A stretch of DNA of 64,000 bases from Rhizobium redzepovicii (GTDB taxonomy: Bacteria; Pseudomonadota; Alphaproteobacteria; Rhizobiales; Rhizobiaceae): NCBI RefSeq assembly GCF_019793435.1, contig NZ_JAILYH010000007.1, positions 1 to 64,000 on the forward strand, read 5' to 3'. This document shows, piece by piece, positions 16,337 through 25,398 of this stretch. Numbering within the stretch: the first letter of the stretch is position 1; the number at the start of each line of letters is the position of its first letter. A program made the translations under genes and the position numbers. The notes under the pieces were generated by a model. The model was not told the origin of the DNA. It ran no database searches and saw only the letters and a list, made by a program, of their open reading frames with translations.

Positions 16337-17320
16337 TTATTTCAGATCGGCAGAGGTGACGAGCTTGACGTCGGTCTTGACCCAGCCAGTGAATTTTTCG
16401 CCGGCAAGTTCGCGCAGGCCGTAGTCGATGCCCATGACCGCCATCTGCGCACCATACTGCTCGACGGTGGCGAGCATCTTGCCATCCTTGATCAGCGGCT
16501 GAACGGGCGGGATGTTGTCGAAGCCGACAACCTTGATCTTGCCGGCCTGGCCGGCGGCATCGAGAGCCTTGACGACGCCGAGAGCCATGGAGTCGTTGGC
16601 GGCCATGACGCCCTGGATATCCTTATACTTCGTCAGGAAATTCGTCATGACGGTATTGGCTTCTTCGGTCTCCCAATGGGCGGTCTTGCTGTCGAGAAGC
16701 TCGAGCTTGCCCGATTTGACCGAGGCCATGAAGCCTTCCTTGCGCTCCTTGGCGTTGTCGGCCTCGGGGTTGCCCTCGAGGATGACCACCTTGGCGCCGG
16801 CTCCGAGATCCTTGGCCAGCGCATCGCCTGCAAGCTTTGCGCCTTCCTTGTTGTCAGGTCCGAAGAAAGCCAGATCGATACCGGCCTTCTTCTTGGCATC
16901 GGCATCGAGCGGTACGTCGATGTTGATGACCTTGACGCCGGCCTTGACCGCCTTTGCCAGCGGCGTCGCCATCGCCTTTGAATCGGCGGGTGCTACGACG
17001 ATAATATCGTATTTCTGGGTGACGAAGTTCTCGACGGCGTCGACCTGCGAGGCGAAGTCACGCTCGTCCTTCATGCCGACGGCCTTGAAATCGAACTTGT
17101 CCTTGTTCTCAGCCGCATATTTGTCGGCGCCAGCTTTCATCTGCTTGAAGAACTCATTGGACAAGGATTTCATGATCAGGCCGACCTTCGGCTTCTCGGC
17201 CGCGAAGGCAGTCGACACGCTGCAGGACAGCGCCAGCACCAGGGTACCGGCGATACCGAGCTTCAAGGCCGCACGGCGCGGTGCATTGATCAAGACGGAT
17301 TCACGCTTAAATTTGGACAT
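16337..17320 (-). CDS. Periplasmic sugar-binding protein, RbsB family
   Basis: This 327-residue exported protein captures a sugar for the ABC transporter. It has a basic N-terminus, a hydrophobic stretch and an AFA-AE cleavage site near residue 40. The mature part has the periplasmic-binding-protein type I fold, with KPKVGLIMKSLSNEFF at the start and a VVAPADSKAM hinge segment. The gene is first of the operon, with two LacI-type operator copies upstream, so it should be induced when the divergent regulator releases DNA. The ligand is unknown; ribose-like or other aldose sugars are typical for the family. Confidence 0.9.
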   Translation of the reverse strand: MSKFKRESVLINAPRRAALKLGIAGTLVLALSCSVSTAFAAEKPKVGLIMKSLSNEFFKQMKAGADKYAAENKDKFDFKAVGMKDERDFASQVDAVENFVTQKYDIIVVAPADSKAMATPLAKAVKAGVKVINIDVPLDADAKKKAGIDLAFFGPDNKEGAKLAGDALAKDLGAGAKVVILEGNPEADNAKERKEGFMASVKSGKLELLDSKTAHWETEEANTVMTNFLTKYKDIQGVMAANDSMALGVVKALDAAGQAGKIKVVGFDNIPPVQPLIKDGKMLATVEQYGAQMAVMGIDYGLRELAGEKFTGWVKTDVKLVTSADLK

Positions 17321-17372
17321 TTTTTCCTCCGAACGGCCCAGGGCTCAGCTCCATCTGAGTTGCCCGCGGCAA

Positions 17373-17386
17373 ATGAACCGTTTCCA
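17373..17386. promoter_or_regulatory. LacI-family operator, copy 1
   Basis: ATGAACCGTTTCCA has the GAAnCGnTTC-type symmetry with central CG expected for LacI regulators. It lies 53 bases upstream of the binding-protein start, where it could block transcription of the transporter operon. An identical copy lies 115 bases further on. Confidence 0.6.
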
Positions 17387-17487
17387 ACGCCAAATGGGTA
17401 ACACGCCTCCAAAAATTGTCAAGCGACCAAAACGGCGCCCTGGAGCGAACTGCATCGCCACGTTCGACGCATATTGACATGAGCGCG

Positions 17488-17501
17488 ATGAACCGTTTCC
17501 A
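17488..17501. promoter_or_regulatory. LacI-family operator, copy 2
   Basis: This is a second identical ATGAACCGTTTCCA, exactly 115 bases (about 11 helical turns) from copy 1. It lies on the regulator side of the divergent gap, so looping between the copies and autoregulation are both plausible. Confidence 0.6.
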
Positions 17502-17651
17502 TGCTCTTAGGCAGGCGCTGCTCGCACGTTCAGACGCTGGAATCGAGACACGGCCCTTTGACTAGGGACCTGAAGACCATTAGCTGGAAGCCAGGATCAG
17601 GCGCCCTCGGGCGCCTTGCGCAGGCGAAGATGAAGGGCATCTATTTCTGTC

Positions 17652-18674
17652 ATGTCAAAGGTCGGGATCAGGGATGTTGCCAAGCTTGCGGGTGTTTCCA
17701 CCGGCACCGTTTCCAGGGTTTTGAACGATCATCCGTCCGTGACCAAGGATGTGCGGGCACGCGTCGAAGGGATCATCAAGGACCTGGGTTATCTGCCCGA
17801 CCCGTCGGCAAGAAGCATGCGCAGCAAGGTCAGCCGCCTGATCGGCATCGTCATCCCGGATCTGACCAATCCCTTCTTCTCCGAACTCGTGCAATCGGCA
17901 GAACAGGCGGCGGCCAATCACGGCTATAATATCATCGTCATGACCTCGCTTGATCATGCGGCCAAGGAAGCCGATCGGATCAAGCAGCTGACGAGCCGGA
18001 AGGTCGACGGCATCATTCTCGTCCCCAGCAATGATTTTCATACGCTCAAGCTGCCGAAAGGGTTGCCGATCGTCGTCGTCGACCGTCTTATGCCCGGATA
18101 TTCCGGCATCGCCGCCGATCACCGCGCGGGCGTTCGCCTCGGCGTCGAGCACCTTCTGAAGCTCGGCCATCGCCGCATCGGCTTCATCTCAGGGCCTGGA
18201 CACTCGGTCCCCGCCAACGACCGCCTGAGGGGTTATCTCGACGCAATCGAGCAGGCGGGGGAGCAGGCGGACGGCAGCGCGAAAACGGCGGGACCGCCGC
18301 TGATCGCCGAAGCCGCTTTCGACTATGAGAGCGGCCGCTCGGCTGGAAATTATCTTCTGGCCCGCGCCCGCAACGAACGGCCGACGGCGATCTTTGCCAG
18401 CTCGGACCAGCAGGCAATCGGCTGCATGCGGGCAGCGCATGATCTGGGAATTCCGGTTCCCGCGGCCCTTTCCATCGTCGGCTTCGACGGCATCCCGCTC
18501 GCCAGCATGACGACGCCGCGCCTGACGACGGTGAAGCAGCCGATCCAGGATGTCGCCGCCGCCGCGGTCGCCGTTCTGTTGAACAAGCAGACCGCGCCTG
18601 AGCTCGACAATCCGATCCTGTTTGCCTGCGAGGTTTTAGAGGGCGAAACCACCGCCCCGCCCCAGCCCGATTAG
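17652..18674 (+). CDS. LacI-family transcription regulator of the sugar transporter
   Basis: This 340-residue regulator has an N-terminal LacI helix-turn-helix (residues 5-50, IRDVAKLAGVSTGTVSRVL) and hinge. The ligand-binding domain after about residue 60 is homologous to periplasmic sugar-binding proteins. It is divergent from the RbsBAC-like operon and two identical operator-like sites lie between, so it is the likely local repressor. The effector is probably the transported sugar or a derivative. The start agrees with the canonical family N-terminus. Confidence 0.9.
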   Translation: MSKVGIRDVAKLAGVSTGTVSRVLNDHPSVTKDVRARVEGIIKDLGYLPDPSARSMRSKVSRLIGIVIPDLTNPFFSELVQSAEQAAANHGYNIIVMTSLDHAAKEADRIKQLTSRKVDGIILVPSNDFHTLKLPKGLPIVVVDRLMPGYSGIAADHRAGVRLGVEHLLKLGHRRIGFISGPGHSVPANDRLRGYLDAIEQAGEQADGSAKTAGPPLIAEAAFDYESGRSAGNYLLARARNERPTAIFASSDQQAIGCMRAAHDLGIPVPAALSIVGFDGIPLASMTTPRLTTVKQPIQDVAAAAVAVLLNKQTAPELDNPILFACEVLEGETTAPPQPD

Positions 18675-18700
18675 TCGCGCATGATGGGCGGCGGCGCTTT

Positions 18701-19204
18701 TCAGGCGGCGATGCCCTGATTGCCGCCGTTACGCAGCATGTTGCGCAGGCGATAGGCAATCGCCAGGGGCTTCGGGAAGGGCTTGCGGAGGAAGGCGACC
18801 TTGCGGACATAGTTGTCGACCCGCCAGCTCGCCCAGGTTCCGCCGGCGAAAAAGGCGACGTCGCCGGCGCAGAGCGTGCGTTCGGTGCCGTCCTCGGCAG
18901 TGATATGGACCTCGCCTTCGAGGATCATCACTGTCTCGTCCCAGCCGAAATACCAGCGGAATTCGCCTGATGTGCAGTCCCAGATCGCCGTCAGCGAGGC
19001 CTCGTCATGACCGCGCGAATGCTCGGCGGTGCGGGCCTGCGGATTGCCGCTGATAATCCAGTCCGGATTGATCGGCGTCGATTTCAGCGGCAAGAGATCG
19101 CTTGCATGCGCGACGAAGGATTTGCCGGCCGGCTTTACCACGGCATAAGGCACCGAGCGCGCGGCCATGGCGACCGCACTTGCAAGCATCAGCTTCCAGG
19201 CCAT
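18701..19204 (-). CDS. Cupin-domain protein (DUF861 type)
   Basis: This 167-residue protein has a cupin_3 (DUF861) barrel from about residue 70 to 140. Motifs include SGEFRWYFGWDETVMILEGEV and GDVAFFAGGTWASW, which form the two conserved cupin strands. The first 25 residues are hydrophobic and could act as a membrane anchor or signal. Related proteins are small-molecule-binding or EutQ-like enzymes, and no substrate can be proposed. It is convergent with the LacI regulator and appears to be a single-gene unit. Confidence 0.7.
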   Translation of the reverse strand: MAWKLMLASAVAMAARSVPYAVVKPAGKSFVAHASDLLPLKSTPINPDWIISGNPQARTAEHSRGHDEASLTAIWDCTSGEFRWYFGWDETVMILEGEVHITAEDGTERTLCAGDVAFFAGGTWASWRVDNYVRKVAFLRKPFPKPLAIAYRLRNMLRNGGNQGIAA

Positions 19205-19320
19205 GAAACAATCCCCAATTGTTATCCCTACCGAGATTTGGCTAACAGAGAGTCGTGAGCACCTGGTTCAAACGGGCACTAAAATTTTAACGATCCGGAC
19301 AAGGATGGGTTGAAACGAGG

Positions 19321-19689
19321 TCAGAAGGCGTCAGGAAAGTGTCGCGGCAGCCGCCGTGGCGTCACCGCGACAATATCGTAACGCTGGGAAAGCCGGGCCT
19401 GATCCGGCTGGCGGGCGAGCCAGAGATCGCTTGCCGCTCGTATGCGCTTCTGGGCGGCGGCGGAGACGGCGTCGACAGCTGCCGCCTCGCCGTGGCGGGC
19501 CTTGACTTCGACGAAGACGGCGAGGTCACCCTTGCGGGCAATAATATCGATCTCCCCGAGCCGGGTGCGGTGGCGCAGCGCCAGGATGCGGTAACCCTTC
19601 AGCATCAGAAAGACGGCGGCGACATATTCCGACATCAGGCCGCGGCGTAGCGCCTTTCTTCTCAGGGCGGTGAGGTCGCTATCGCCCAT
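19321..19689 (-). CDS. yraN: YraN family (UPF0102) nuclease-fold protein
   Basis: This 122-residue protein has the restriction-endonuclease-like core of UPF0102: GYRILALRHRTRLGEIDIIARKGD, then VFVEVKARHG. The Glu, Asp and ExK pattern (GEID...VEVK) is the usual metal-site layout of this fold. The cellular role is not settled for the family. It overlaps the end of rsmI by 11 bases, and the rsmI-yraN pair is widely conserved, so they are probably one operon. Confidence 0.88.
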   Translation of the reverse strand: MGDSDLTALRRKALRRGLMSEYVAAVFLMLKGYRILALRHRTRLGEIDIIARKGDLAVFVEVKARHGEAAAVDAVSAAAQKRIRAASDLWLARQPDQARLSQRYDIVAVTPRRLPRHFPDAF

Positions 19690-20596
19690 CGGCGCCCTTC
19701 AGCTCCAGCAGGCGCTGGTAGAGCACCTTGCGCGGCAGACCGGTGAGACGGGCCGCCTCGGCCGCGGCCTTGGCCGTCGGCATGGTCTTCGACAGATCGG
19801 CCAGCACGGCTTCGACATCGGCCTCCGGCGTTTCCACCGGCTCCGGCGGCCCGACGACGAGGACGATCTCGCCCTTGACGTTGTCCACCTCCCGGTAGTG
19901 CGCGGCAAGCTCGCCTAACGTGCCGCGGCGGAACTCCTCATAGGTCTTGGTCAGCTCGCGGCAGACGGAGGCGGGCCGGGCGCTGCCCAGCACGTCGGCG
20001 GCTGCAAGAAGCGTGGCGCCGATGCGATGCGGCGATTCAAAGAAGATCAGCGTCGCGGGGGCCGCGGCAAGTTCGCCGAGACGGTCGCGGCGGGCCTTGT
20101 CCTTGACCGGCAGGAAGCCGGCAAACAGAAAGGCGTCGTTCGGCAGGCCGGAGCCGACAAGGGCTGCAAGCGGCGCCGATGCGCCGGGAATGGGAATGAC
20201 GCGGTAACCTGCCGCAATTGCCTGCTGCGCCAGCCGATAGCCGGGATCGGAGACCAGCGGCGTGCCGGCATCGGAGACCAGCGCCACCGAGCGGCCGGCC
20301 TCCAACGCCTGGAGGAGCCGCGGGCCGGCCTCGTCGGCATTGTATTCGTGATAGGCGAAGGGTCGATTCTGGATGCCGTAGCGGTCGAGCAGCACGCGGG
20401 TGACGCGCGTATCCTCGCAGGCGAGCACATCGGCGCCGGCCAGCGTTTCCAGCGCCCGCAGCGTGATATCGCCGAGATTGCCGATCGGGGTGGCGACCAG
20501 ATAGAGCGCCGGCTCCAGCGGCCGCGCCGGCACCGCCATATTGTGCAGGCGGAAGCTTCGCCGGGTGGCGGCCTGCTCTGTCGTTTCCTCATTCAT
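19679..20596 (-). CDS. rsmI: 16S rRNA (cytidine1402-2'-O)-methyltransferase
   Basis: This 305-residue SAM-dependent enzyme methylates the ribose of C1402 in 16S rRNA at the decoding centre. The N-terminal tetrapyrrole-methylase-like fold begins LYLVATPIGNLGDITLRAL, the hallmark of RsmI, and has LVSDAGTPLVSDPGY for cofactor binding near residue 100. The length is typical. The ATG at 20596 gives a 19-residue lead before the conserved region, and a later ATG about 19 codons in is an alternative. Confidence 0.93.
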   Translation of the reverse strand: MNEETTEQAATRRSFRLHNMAVPARPLEPALYLVATPIGNLGDITLRALETLAGADVLACEDTRVTRVLLDRYGIQNRPFAYHEYNADEAGPRLLQALEAGRSVALVSDAGTPLVSDPGYRLAQQAIAAGYRVIPIPGASAPLAALVGSGLPNDAFLFAGFLPVKDKARRDRLGELAAAPATLIFFESPHRIGATLLAAADVLGSARPASVCRELTKTYEEFRRGTLGELAAHYREVDNVKGEIVLVVGPPEPVETPEADVEAVLADLSKTMPTAKAAAEAARLTGLPRKVLYQRLLELKGADGR

Positions 20597-20844
20597 GCAA
20601 TTTGCTTTCGTCCCGCCGTCATCGCGCCTTTATGGGCGAGCGGCACGGCTTCGGCAAGGGTTCGGATTTCTGTGAGAATTGCCCGGGAAAACCGCAAATG
20701 CAGGCGCTTGGCCCTCCATGCCTCTTGCAATCCGATGCTGAAGTCTGCCATTTTGCCCGTCCACTCCTCCGGTCTCAGGCCGGGAAAGCATTCTTCGGGT
20801 GCTCGATGCGCCCGGACAGTCACGGTCGAAAGCGGTAGCATTCC

Positions 20845-21963
20845 ATGCGTATTACTATTGAGCGGTCAAACCTGTTGAAATCGCTGAACCACGTGCACCG
20901 CGTGGTCGAACGTCGCAACACGATCCCGATCCTGTCCAACGTATTGCTCAAGGCCGACGGCCAGAACCTCGACATGAAGGCGACCGACCTCGACCTCGAA
21001 ATAACCGAGGCGACACCGGCAAGCGTCGAGCAGGCCGGCGCCACCACCGTTCCGGCCCATCTTCTCTACGATATCGTGCGCAAGCTTCCGGACGGCTCGG
21101 AAGTGCTGCTCGCCACCAGCACCGACGGCGGCTCGATGACCGTGCAGTCCGGCCGCTCGAAATTCTCGCTGCAGTGCCTGCCCGAATCCGACTTTCCCGA
21201 TCTGACCGCCGGCACCTTCACGCATTCCTTCAAGCTGAAGGCGACCGATCTGAAGATGCTGATCGACCGCACGCAGTTCGCCATCTCGACGGAAGAGACG
21301 CGGTACTATCTCAATGGCATCTTCTTCCACACGATCGAGAGCAATGGCGACCTGAAGCTCAGGGCAGTCGCCACCGACGGCCACAGGCTGGCGCGCGCCG
21401 ATGTCGATGCGCCCTCCGGCTCCGAAGGCATGCCCGGCATCATCATTCCGCGCAAGACGGTCGGCGAGTTGCAGAAGCTGGTCGACAATCCGGAGGTGAC
21501 GGTGACCGTCGAGGTCTCCGACGCCAAGATCCGCCTGACCATCGGCTCGATCGTCATGACCTCGAAACTGATCGACGGCACCTTCCCGGATTACCAGCGG
21601 GTCATCCCGACGGGCAACGACAAGGAAATGCGCGTCGACTGCACGACCTTCGCCCAGGCCGTCGACCGTGTTTCCACCATTTCGTCCGAGCGCGGCCGCG
21701 CCGTCAAGCTGGCGCTGTCCGAAGGGCAGCTGATGCTGACGGTTAACAATCCGGATTCCGGCAGCGCGACCGAGGAAGTCGCCGTCGGTTACGACACGGA
21801 TGCGATGGAAATCGGCTTCAATGCCAAATACCTGCTCGACATCACCGCGCAGCTTTCCGGCGAGCAAGCGATCTTCCTGCTGGCCGATGCCGGCTCGCCG
21901 ACGCTGATCCGCGACACGGCGGGCGACGATGCGCTCTACGTGCTGATGCCGATGCGCGTCTGA
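20845..21963 (+). CDS. dnaN: DNA polymerase III beta sliding clamp
   Basis: This 372-residue ring-forming clamp tethers the replicative polymerase to DNA. It begins MRITIERSNLLKSLNHVHRVVERRNTIPILSNVLL, close to other alphaproteobacterial DnaN, and ends LYVLMPMRV, the standard C-terminus that helps form the protein-binding pocket. Three repeated clamp domains fit the length. It is divergent from rsmI. As in other rhizobia, it does not lie beside dnaA here. Confidence 0.97.
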   Translation: MRITIERSNLLKSLNHVHRVVERRNTIPILSNVLLKADGQNLDMKATDLDLEITEATPASVEQAGATTVPAHLLYDIVRKLPDGSEVLLATSTDGGSMTVQSGRSKFSLQCLPESDFPDLTAGTFTHSFKLKATDLKMLIDRTQFAISTEETRYYLNGIFFHTIESNGDLKLRAVATDGHRLARADVDAPSGSEGMPGIIIPRKTVGELQKLVDNPEVTVTVEVSDAKIRLTIGSIVMTSKLIDGTFPDYQRVIPTGNDKEMRVDCTTFAQAVDRVSTISSERGRAVKLALSEGQLMLTVNNPDSGSATEEVAVGYDTDAMEIGFNAKYLLDITAQLSGEQAIFLLADAGSPTLIRDTAGDDALYVLMPMRV

Positions 21964-22041
21964 CGGGAACGAAGGCCCCCCGGCCCCGTTTTTCCTCCAG
22001 TTAAGCGGAGGATTGCTCCTCCTGTGAAAACGGAGGATCCG

Positions 22042-22953
22042 ATGATGAAAAAGGCGGGAACGGTGCGCATCGGCGTATCCGGCTGGACCTATGCGCCCTG
22101 GCGCGGCCAGTTCTATCCGAAGGACCTGCCGCAGAAGCAGGAGCTTTCTTACGCCGCCCGGCGCTTCCCGTCGATCGAGATCAACGGCACCTTCTACAGC
22201 CTGCAGCGTTCGGAAAGCTTCGGCCGCTGGCGCGACGAAACACCTGGTGATTTCGTCTTCGCGGTCAAGGGGCCGCGCTTCATCACGCATATGCTGCGGC
22301 TGCGCGAGATCGAGACGGCGCTCGCCAATTTTCTCGCCTCCGGCCTGCTGCGGCTTGGCCCCAAGCTTGGGCCGATCCTCTGGCAATTCCCGCCGAACAT
22401 GGCTTTCGATCCCGATCTTTTCGAAAATTTCCTGGCGCTGCTGCCGCAGGACCGCGATGCGGCTGAAGCACTTGCCAAGCGGCATGACGGGCACGTCAAA
22501 GGCCGGGCCTGGCTTCGAAGCGACGGCGATCAGCCGATCCGCCACGCGCTCGAAATCCGCCACAACAGCTTCCGCTCTCCCGCCTTCATCGAGATGCTCC
22601 GGCGACATAATGTCGCCCTCGTCTGCGCCGACACGGTGGAATGGCCATTGCTAATGGATATCACCGCCGATTTCATCTATTGCCGCCTGCATGGTTCCGA
22701 ACAACTTTATGTCAGCGGCTATGAGGACGAGGCACTCGACCTATGGGCCGAACGCATCCGTGCCTGGGCAACCGGCGGAGAACCGAAAAATGCGACGCGG
22801 GTGCTGGCGCCGCTCGCAGCGTCCAGCAAGGGCCGCGACGTTTATCTCTATTTCGACAATACCGACAAGAAGCTGCGCGCGCCTGTTGACGCCGATCATC
22901 TTTGCCAAAGGCTTGCCGATCTTATGCCGCGTTCCGCCCCGAAAGCCGCATGA
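22042..22953 (+). CDS. DUF72 (YecE-like) protein
   Basis: This 303-residue protein belongs to the DUF72 TIM-barrel-like family. The start is RIGVSGWTYAPWRGQFYP, the typical N-terminal strand, followed by SIEINGTFYSLQ and FVFAVKGPRFITH. The biochemical function of the family is not well known; similarity to AP-endonuclease-type barrels has been noted. I placed the start at ATG 22042 because GGAGG lies 5 bases upstream; a GTG at 22024 lacks a good site. Confidence 0.85.
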   Translation: MMKKAGTVRIGVSGWTYAPWRGQFYPKDLPQKQELSYAARRFPSIEINGTFYSLQRSESFGRWRDETPGDFVFAVKGPRFITHMLRLREIETALANFLASGLLRLGPKLGPILWQFPPNMAFDPDLFENFLALLPQDRDAAEALAKRHDGHVKGRAWLRSDGDQPIRHALEIRHNSFRSPAFIEMLRRHNVALVCADTVEWPLLMDITADFIYCRLHGSEQLYVSGYEDEALDLWAERIRAWATGGEPKNATRVLAPLAASSKGRDVYLYFDNTDKKLRAPVDADHLCQRLADLMPRSAPKAA

Positions 22954-23048
22954 GCTGTTGATGCCGGTATCCTTGTTGCGAAAATCCTTGTCCCGACAGC
23001 GACAAGCGGCATATTAAGACAGTCGATCAACATGCGGATGGGTGGAGA

Positions 23049-23648
23049 ATGCGCTTAAGGGTCAAGGTCAAGGAACAGCTCGGGAAAAGATTCGATGAGG
23101 AAATCCGTTTCTTCCGGGGGATGATGCAGGGGCCGAAGACGGTCGGCTCGATCGTGCCGACCTCCTCGATCACCGCCAGGCGCATGGCAAGCGTCATCGA
23201 CATGCATTCCGGGCTACCGGTGCTCGAGCTCGGGCCCGGCACCGGCGCGATCACAAAGGCGATCCTCGGCCGCGGTGTGAAGCCGGACAATCTGGTCGCG
23301 ATCGAATATTCGACGGATTTCCACCAGCATCTGCTGCGCGCCTATCCCGGTGTGCACTTCATCAACGGCGATGCCTTCGATCTCAAGACCACACTTGGCA
23401 CCTTCGGCGACCAGACGTTCGATTGCGTCATCTCCTGCATTCCGCTCTTGAACTTCCCGATGGCGATGCGCGTCTCGCTGCTCGAAAGCCTGCTCGACCG
23501 CCTGCCTGCCGGCCGGCCGGTGGTGCAGATCTCCTACGGCGCGATCTCGCCGATCGCCGCCAATCCCGACCGTTACCATATTCAGCATTTCGACTTCGTC
23601 ATGCGCAACATCCCGCCGGCGCAGCTCTGGATTTATAAGCGCGGCTGA
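23049..23648 (+). CDS. pmtA: Phospholipid N-methyltransferase (PmtA-like)
   Basis: This 199-residue SAM-dependent enzyme resembles the rhizobial PmtA that methylates phosphatidylethanolamine stepwise to phosphatidylcholine at the inner membrane. The basic amphipathic N-terminus (VKVKEQLGKRFDEEIRFF) can bind membranes. The SAM motif is LELGPGTGAITKAIL at about 57-71, and a VGSIVPTSS segment is typical of the family. The stop overlaps the next gene as TGATG. Similar proteins are sometimes labelled rRNA adenine methylase-like; length and neighbours favour PmtA. Confidence 0.85.
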   Translation: MRLRVKVKEQLGKRFDEEIRFFRGMMQGPKTVGSIVPTSSITARRMASVIDMHSGLPVLELGPGTGAITKAILGRGVKPDNLVAIEYSTDFHQHLLRAYPGVHFINGDAFDLKTTLGTFGDQTFDCVISCIPLLNFPMAMRVSLLESLLDRLPAGRPVVQISYGAISPIAANPDRYHIQHFDFVMRNIPPAQLWIYKRG

Positions 23649-24229
23649 TGTTCGGACTCTATATCACCCATCCGCAAGTCAAGATCGATGCCAACGTGCC
23701 GGTGCCAAAATGGGGGCTTTCCGATGTCGGCGCCGCGCGTGCGCGCAAAGCGGCCGAGAGCGCCTGGGCGCGGCAATTGCGGCAGATCATCTCCAGCGAC
23801 GAAACCAAGGCGATCGAGACGGCCGAAATTTTGGCGGAAGCCACCGGCGTGACGATCGAGATCGTCCACGGCATGCATGAAAACGACCGTTCGGCCACCG
23901 GCTTCCTGCCGCCTGCGCAATTCGAGGAAGCGGCCAACTGGTTCTTCGCCCATCCGGAAGAGAGCTTCAAGGGCTGGGAGCGCGCCGTCGACGCGCAAGC
24001 CCGCATCGTCGAGGCGGTGAAGACCGTTCTTGCCACGCATGATGCGACAGCCCCGATCGCCTTCGTCGGCCATGGCGGCGTCGGCACGCTGCTCAAATGC
24101 CATCTGGCCGGCAAGCCGATCGGCCGCGACCGCGACCAGCCGGGCGGCGGCGGCAATCTCTATGCTTTCGGCCTTGCGGATCTGGCCCTGACATGCGACT
24201 GGACACCCATCGAAGACTGGCGGGGGTGA
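23648..24229 (+). CDS. Histidine phosphatase-family protein
   Basis: This 193-residue protein is related to SixA/phosphoglycerate-mutase-type histidine phosphatases. The N-terminal catalytic motif is usually Arg-His-Gly, but here the segment reads Tyr-Ile-Thr-His-Pro: the His is kept and the Arg is not. A later Glu (ETAEILAEATG) and a second His (AFVGHGGVGTLLKC) are present. Loss of the Arg could weaken phosphate binding, so activity is uncertain. It lies within the pmtA-pyrF cluster with one-base and six-base spacings. Confidence 0.75.
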   Translation: MFGLYITHPQVKIDANVPVPKWGLSDVGAARARKAAESAWARQLRQIISSDETKAIETAEILAEATGVTIEIVHGMHENDRSATGFLPPAQFEEAANWFFAHPEESFKGWERAVDAQARIVEAVKTVLATHDATAPIAFVGHGGVGTLLKCHLAGKPIGRDRDQPGGGGNLYAFGLADLALTCDWTPIEDWRG

Positions 24230-24235
24230 CTTGAA

Positions 24236-24943
24236 ATGGACGCACGCGAGCGGCTGATCGTCGGCCTGGATGTTCCAACGATCGGCGAGGCGGAAAAACT
24301 GGTTTCCACGCTCGGCGACGACATTCTCTTCTATAAGATCGGCTATCAGCTGGTCTTTGCCGGCGGGCTGGAATTCGCCCGCGATCTTGCCGCAAGCGGC
24401 AAGAAGATCTTCCTCGACATGAAACTGCTCGACATCGACAATACCGTTGCTTCAGGCGTCGAGAACATCGCCAAGATGGGCATGTCGATGCTGACGCTGC
24501 ATGCCTATCCCAAGGCGATGAAGGCGGCGGTCGAGGCGGCGGCCGGCTCCGACCTCTGCCTGCTCGGCGTCACCGTGCTGACCTCGATGGATGCCGAAGA
24601 CCTTGCCGACGCCGGCTACAGCCAGGATCCGCACAGCCTGGTGCTGCGCCGAGCCGGACAAGCGCGCGCCGCTGGCATGGGCGGTATCGTCTGCTCAGCG
24701 GCTGAGGCGGCGGAGGTGCGCGAGATCGTCGGACCCGACATGGCGATCGTCACCCCCGGCATTCGTCCGACGGGCAGCGACCATGGCGACCAGAAGCGGG
24801 TGATGACGCCGTTCGACGCGCTGAAGGCGGGAGCGACACACCTCGTCGTTGCCCGGCCGATCGTCAAGGCGCCCGATCCCCGGCATGCCGCTCGCGCCGT
24901 GCTCAACGAAATGGTTGCTGCGCGCTGGCCGGCAAACCGCTGA
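24236..24943 (+). CDS. pyrF: Orotidine 5'-phosphate decarboxylase
   Basis: This 235-residue TIM-barrel enzyme makes UMP in pyrimidine synthesis. The catalytic Asp-Lys-Asp-Asp network is seen in [13 protein letters not shown], near residues 59-71. The phosphate loop [18 protein letters not shown] is near 175-192. The length and start match the family. It follows the histidine phosphatase gene by 6 bases and is probably co-transcribed with pmtA. Confidence 0.96.
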   Translation: MDARERLIVGLDVPTIGEAEKLVSTLGDDILFYKIGYQLVFAGGLEFARDLAASGKKIFLDMKLLDIDNTVASGVENIAKMGMSMLTLHAYPKAMKAAVEAAAGSDLCLLGVTVLTSMDAEDLADAGYSQDPHSLVLRRAGQARAAGMGGIVCSAAEAAEVREIVGPDMAIVTPGIRPTGSDHGDQKRVMTPFDALKAGATHLVVARPIVKAPDPRHAARAVLNEMVAARWPANR

Positions 24944-24966
24944 CAGACACCAAAAGGGAGAAGACC

Positions 24967-25254
24967 ATGGCCAAGGGGTATTGGATCGCCCGCGTCGATG
25001 TTCGCGATGCAGAGCGCTATAAGGATTATGTGGCGGCGGCCAAACCCGCCTTCGAAAAATACGGCGCAAATTTCTTGGCGCGCGGCGGCGCCTTGACCGA
25101 ACTGGAAGGCAAGGCGCGCGCCCGCAACGTCGTGATCGAATTCCCCTCGATGCAGCATGCCGTCGACTGCTACAATTCACCGGAATACCAGATCGCCGCC
25201 AAAATCCGCCAGGAAGCGGCGGATGCGGAAATGGTCGTCGTCGAAGGCGTCTAG
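24967..25254 (+). CDS. DUF1330 protein
   Basis: This 95-residue dimeric alpha-beta barrel-type protein belongs to DUF1330. It starts AKGYWIARVDVRD, then EKYGANFLARGG and the CYNSPEYQ segment near the end, all typical of the family. No enzyme activity is assigned. GGGAGAAG lies upstream of the ATG, and it sits 23 bases after pyrF in the same direction. Confidence 0.85.
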   Translation: MAKGYWIARVDVRDAERYKDYVAAAKPAFEKYGANFLARGGALTELEGKARARNVVIEFPSMQHAVDCYNSPEYQIAAKIRQEAADAEMVVVEGV

Positions 25255-25398
25255 AGCGCCGTGCGTCGTTTCGGACGATGCGTCAGGCGAGTTCGGATCC
25301 GCAAAAACTGACGGTGCGATGGGCCTTCCCGTCGCGCCGGGATTCGGCTAAGACGGGTGCCGATACAGCATCCTGCCCAGCCTTTCGAGGAACCTGCC

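Larger units (their letters stand above)
17321..17651. other. Divergent regulatory gap between transporter operon and LacI regulator
   Basis: No gene is seen in these 331 bases. The gap contains the two operator copies and the promoters for both directions. A short frame from 17501 overlaps the regulator start and is not supported. Confidence 0.6.

Noticed and set aside
20866..22608. 580-codon minus-strand frame across dnaN and the DUF72 gene
   Set aside because: Shadow of two solid genes; composition is His/Arg/Gly-rich with no domain.
25254..25290. Short inverted sequence after the DUF1330 gene (GCGTC ... GACGATGC)
   Set aside because: Pairing is too weak and there is no T-run; it may be a scrap of a rhizobial palindromic repeat but cannot be supported.
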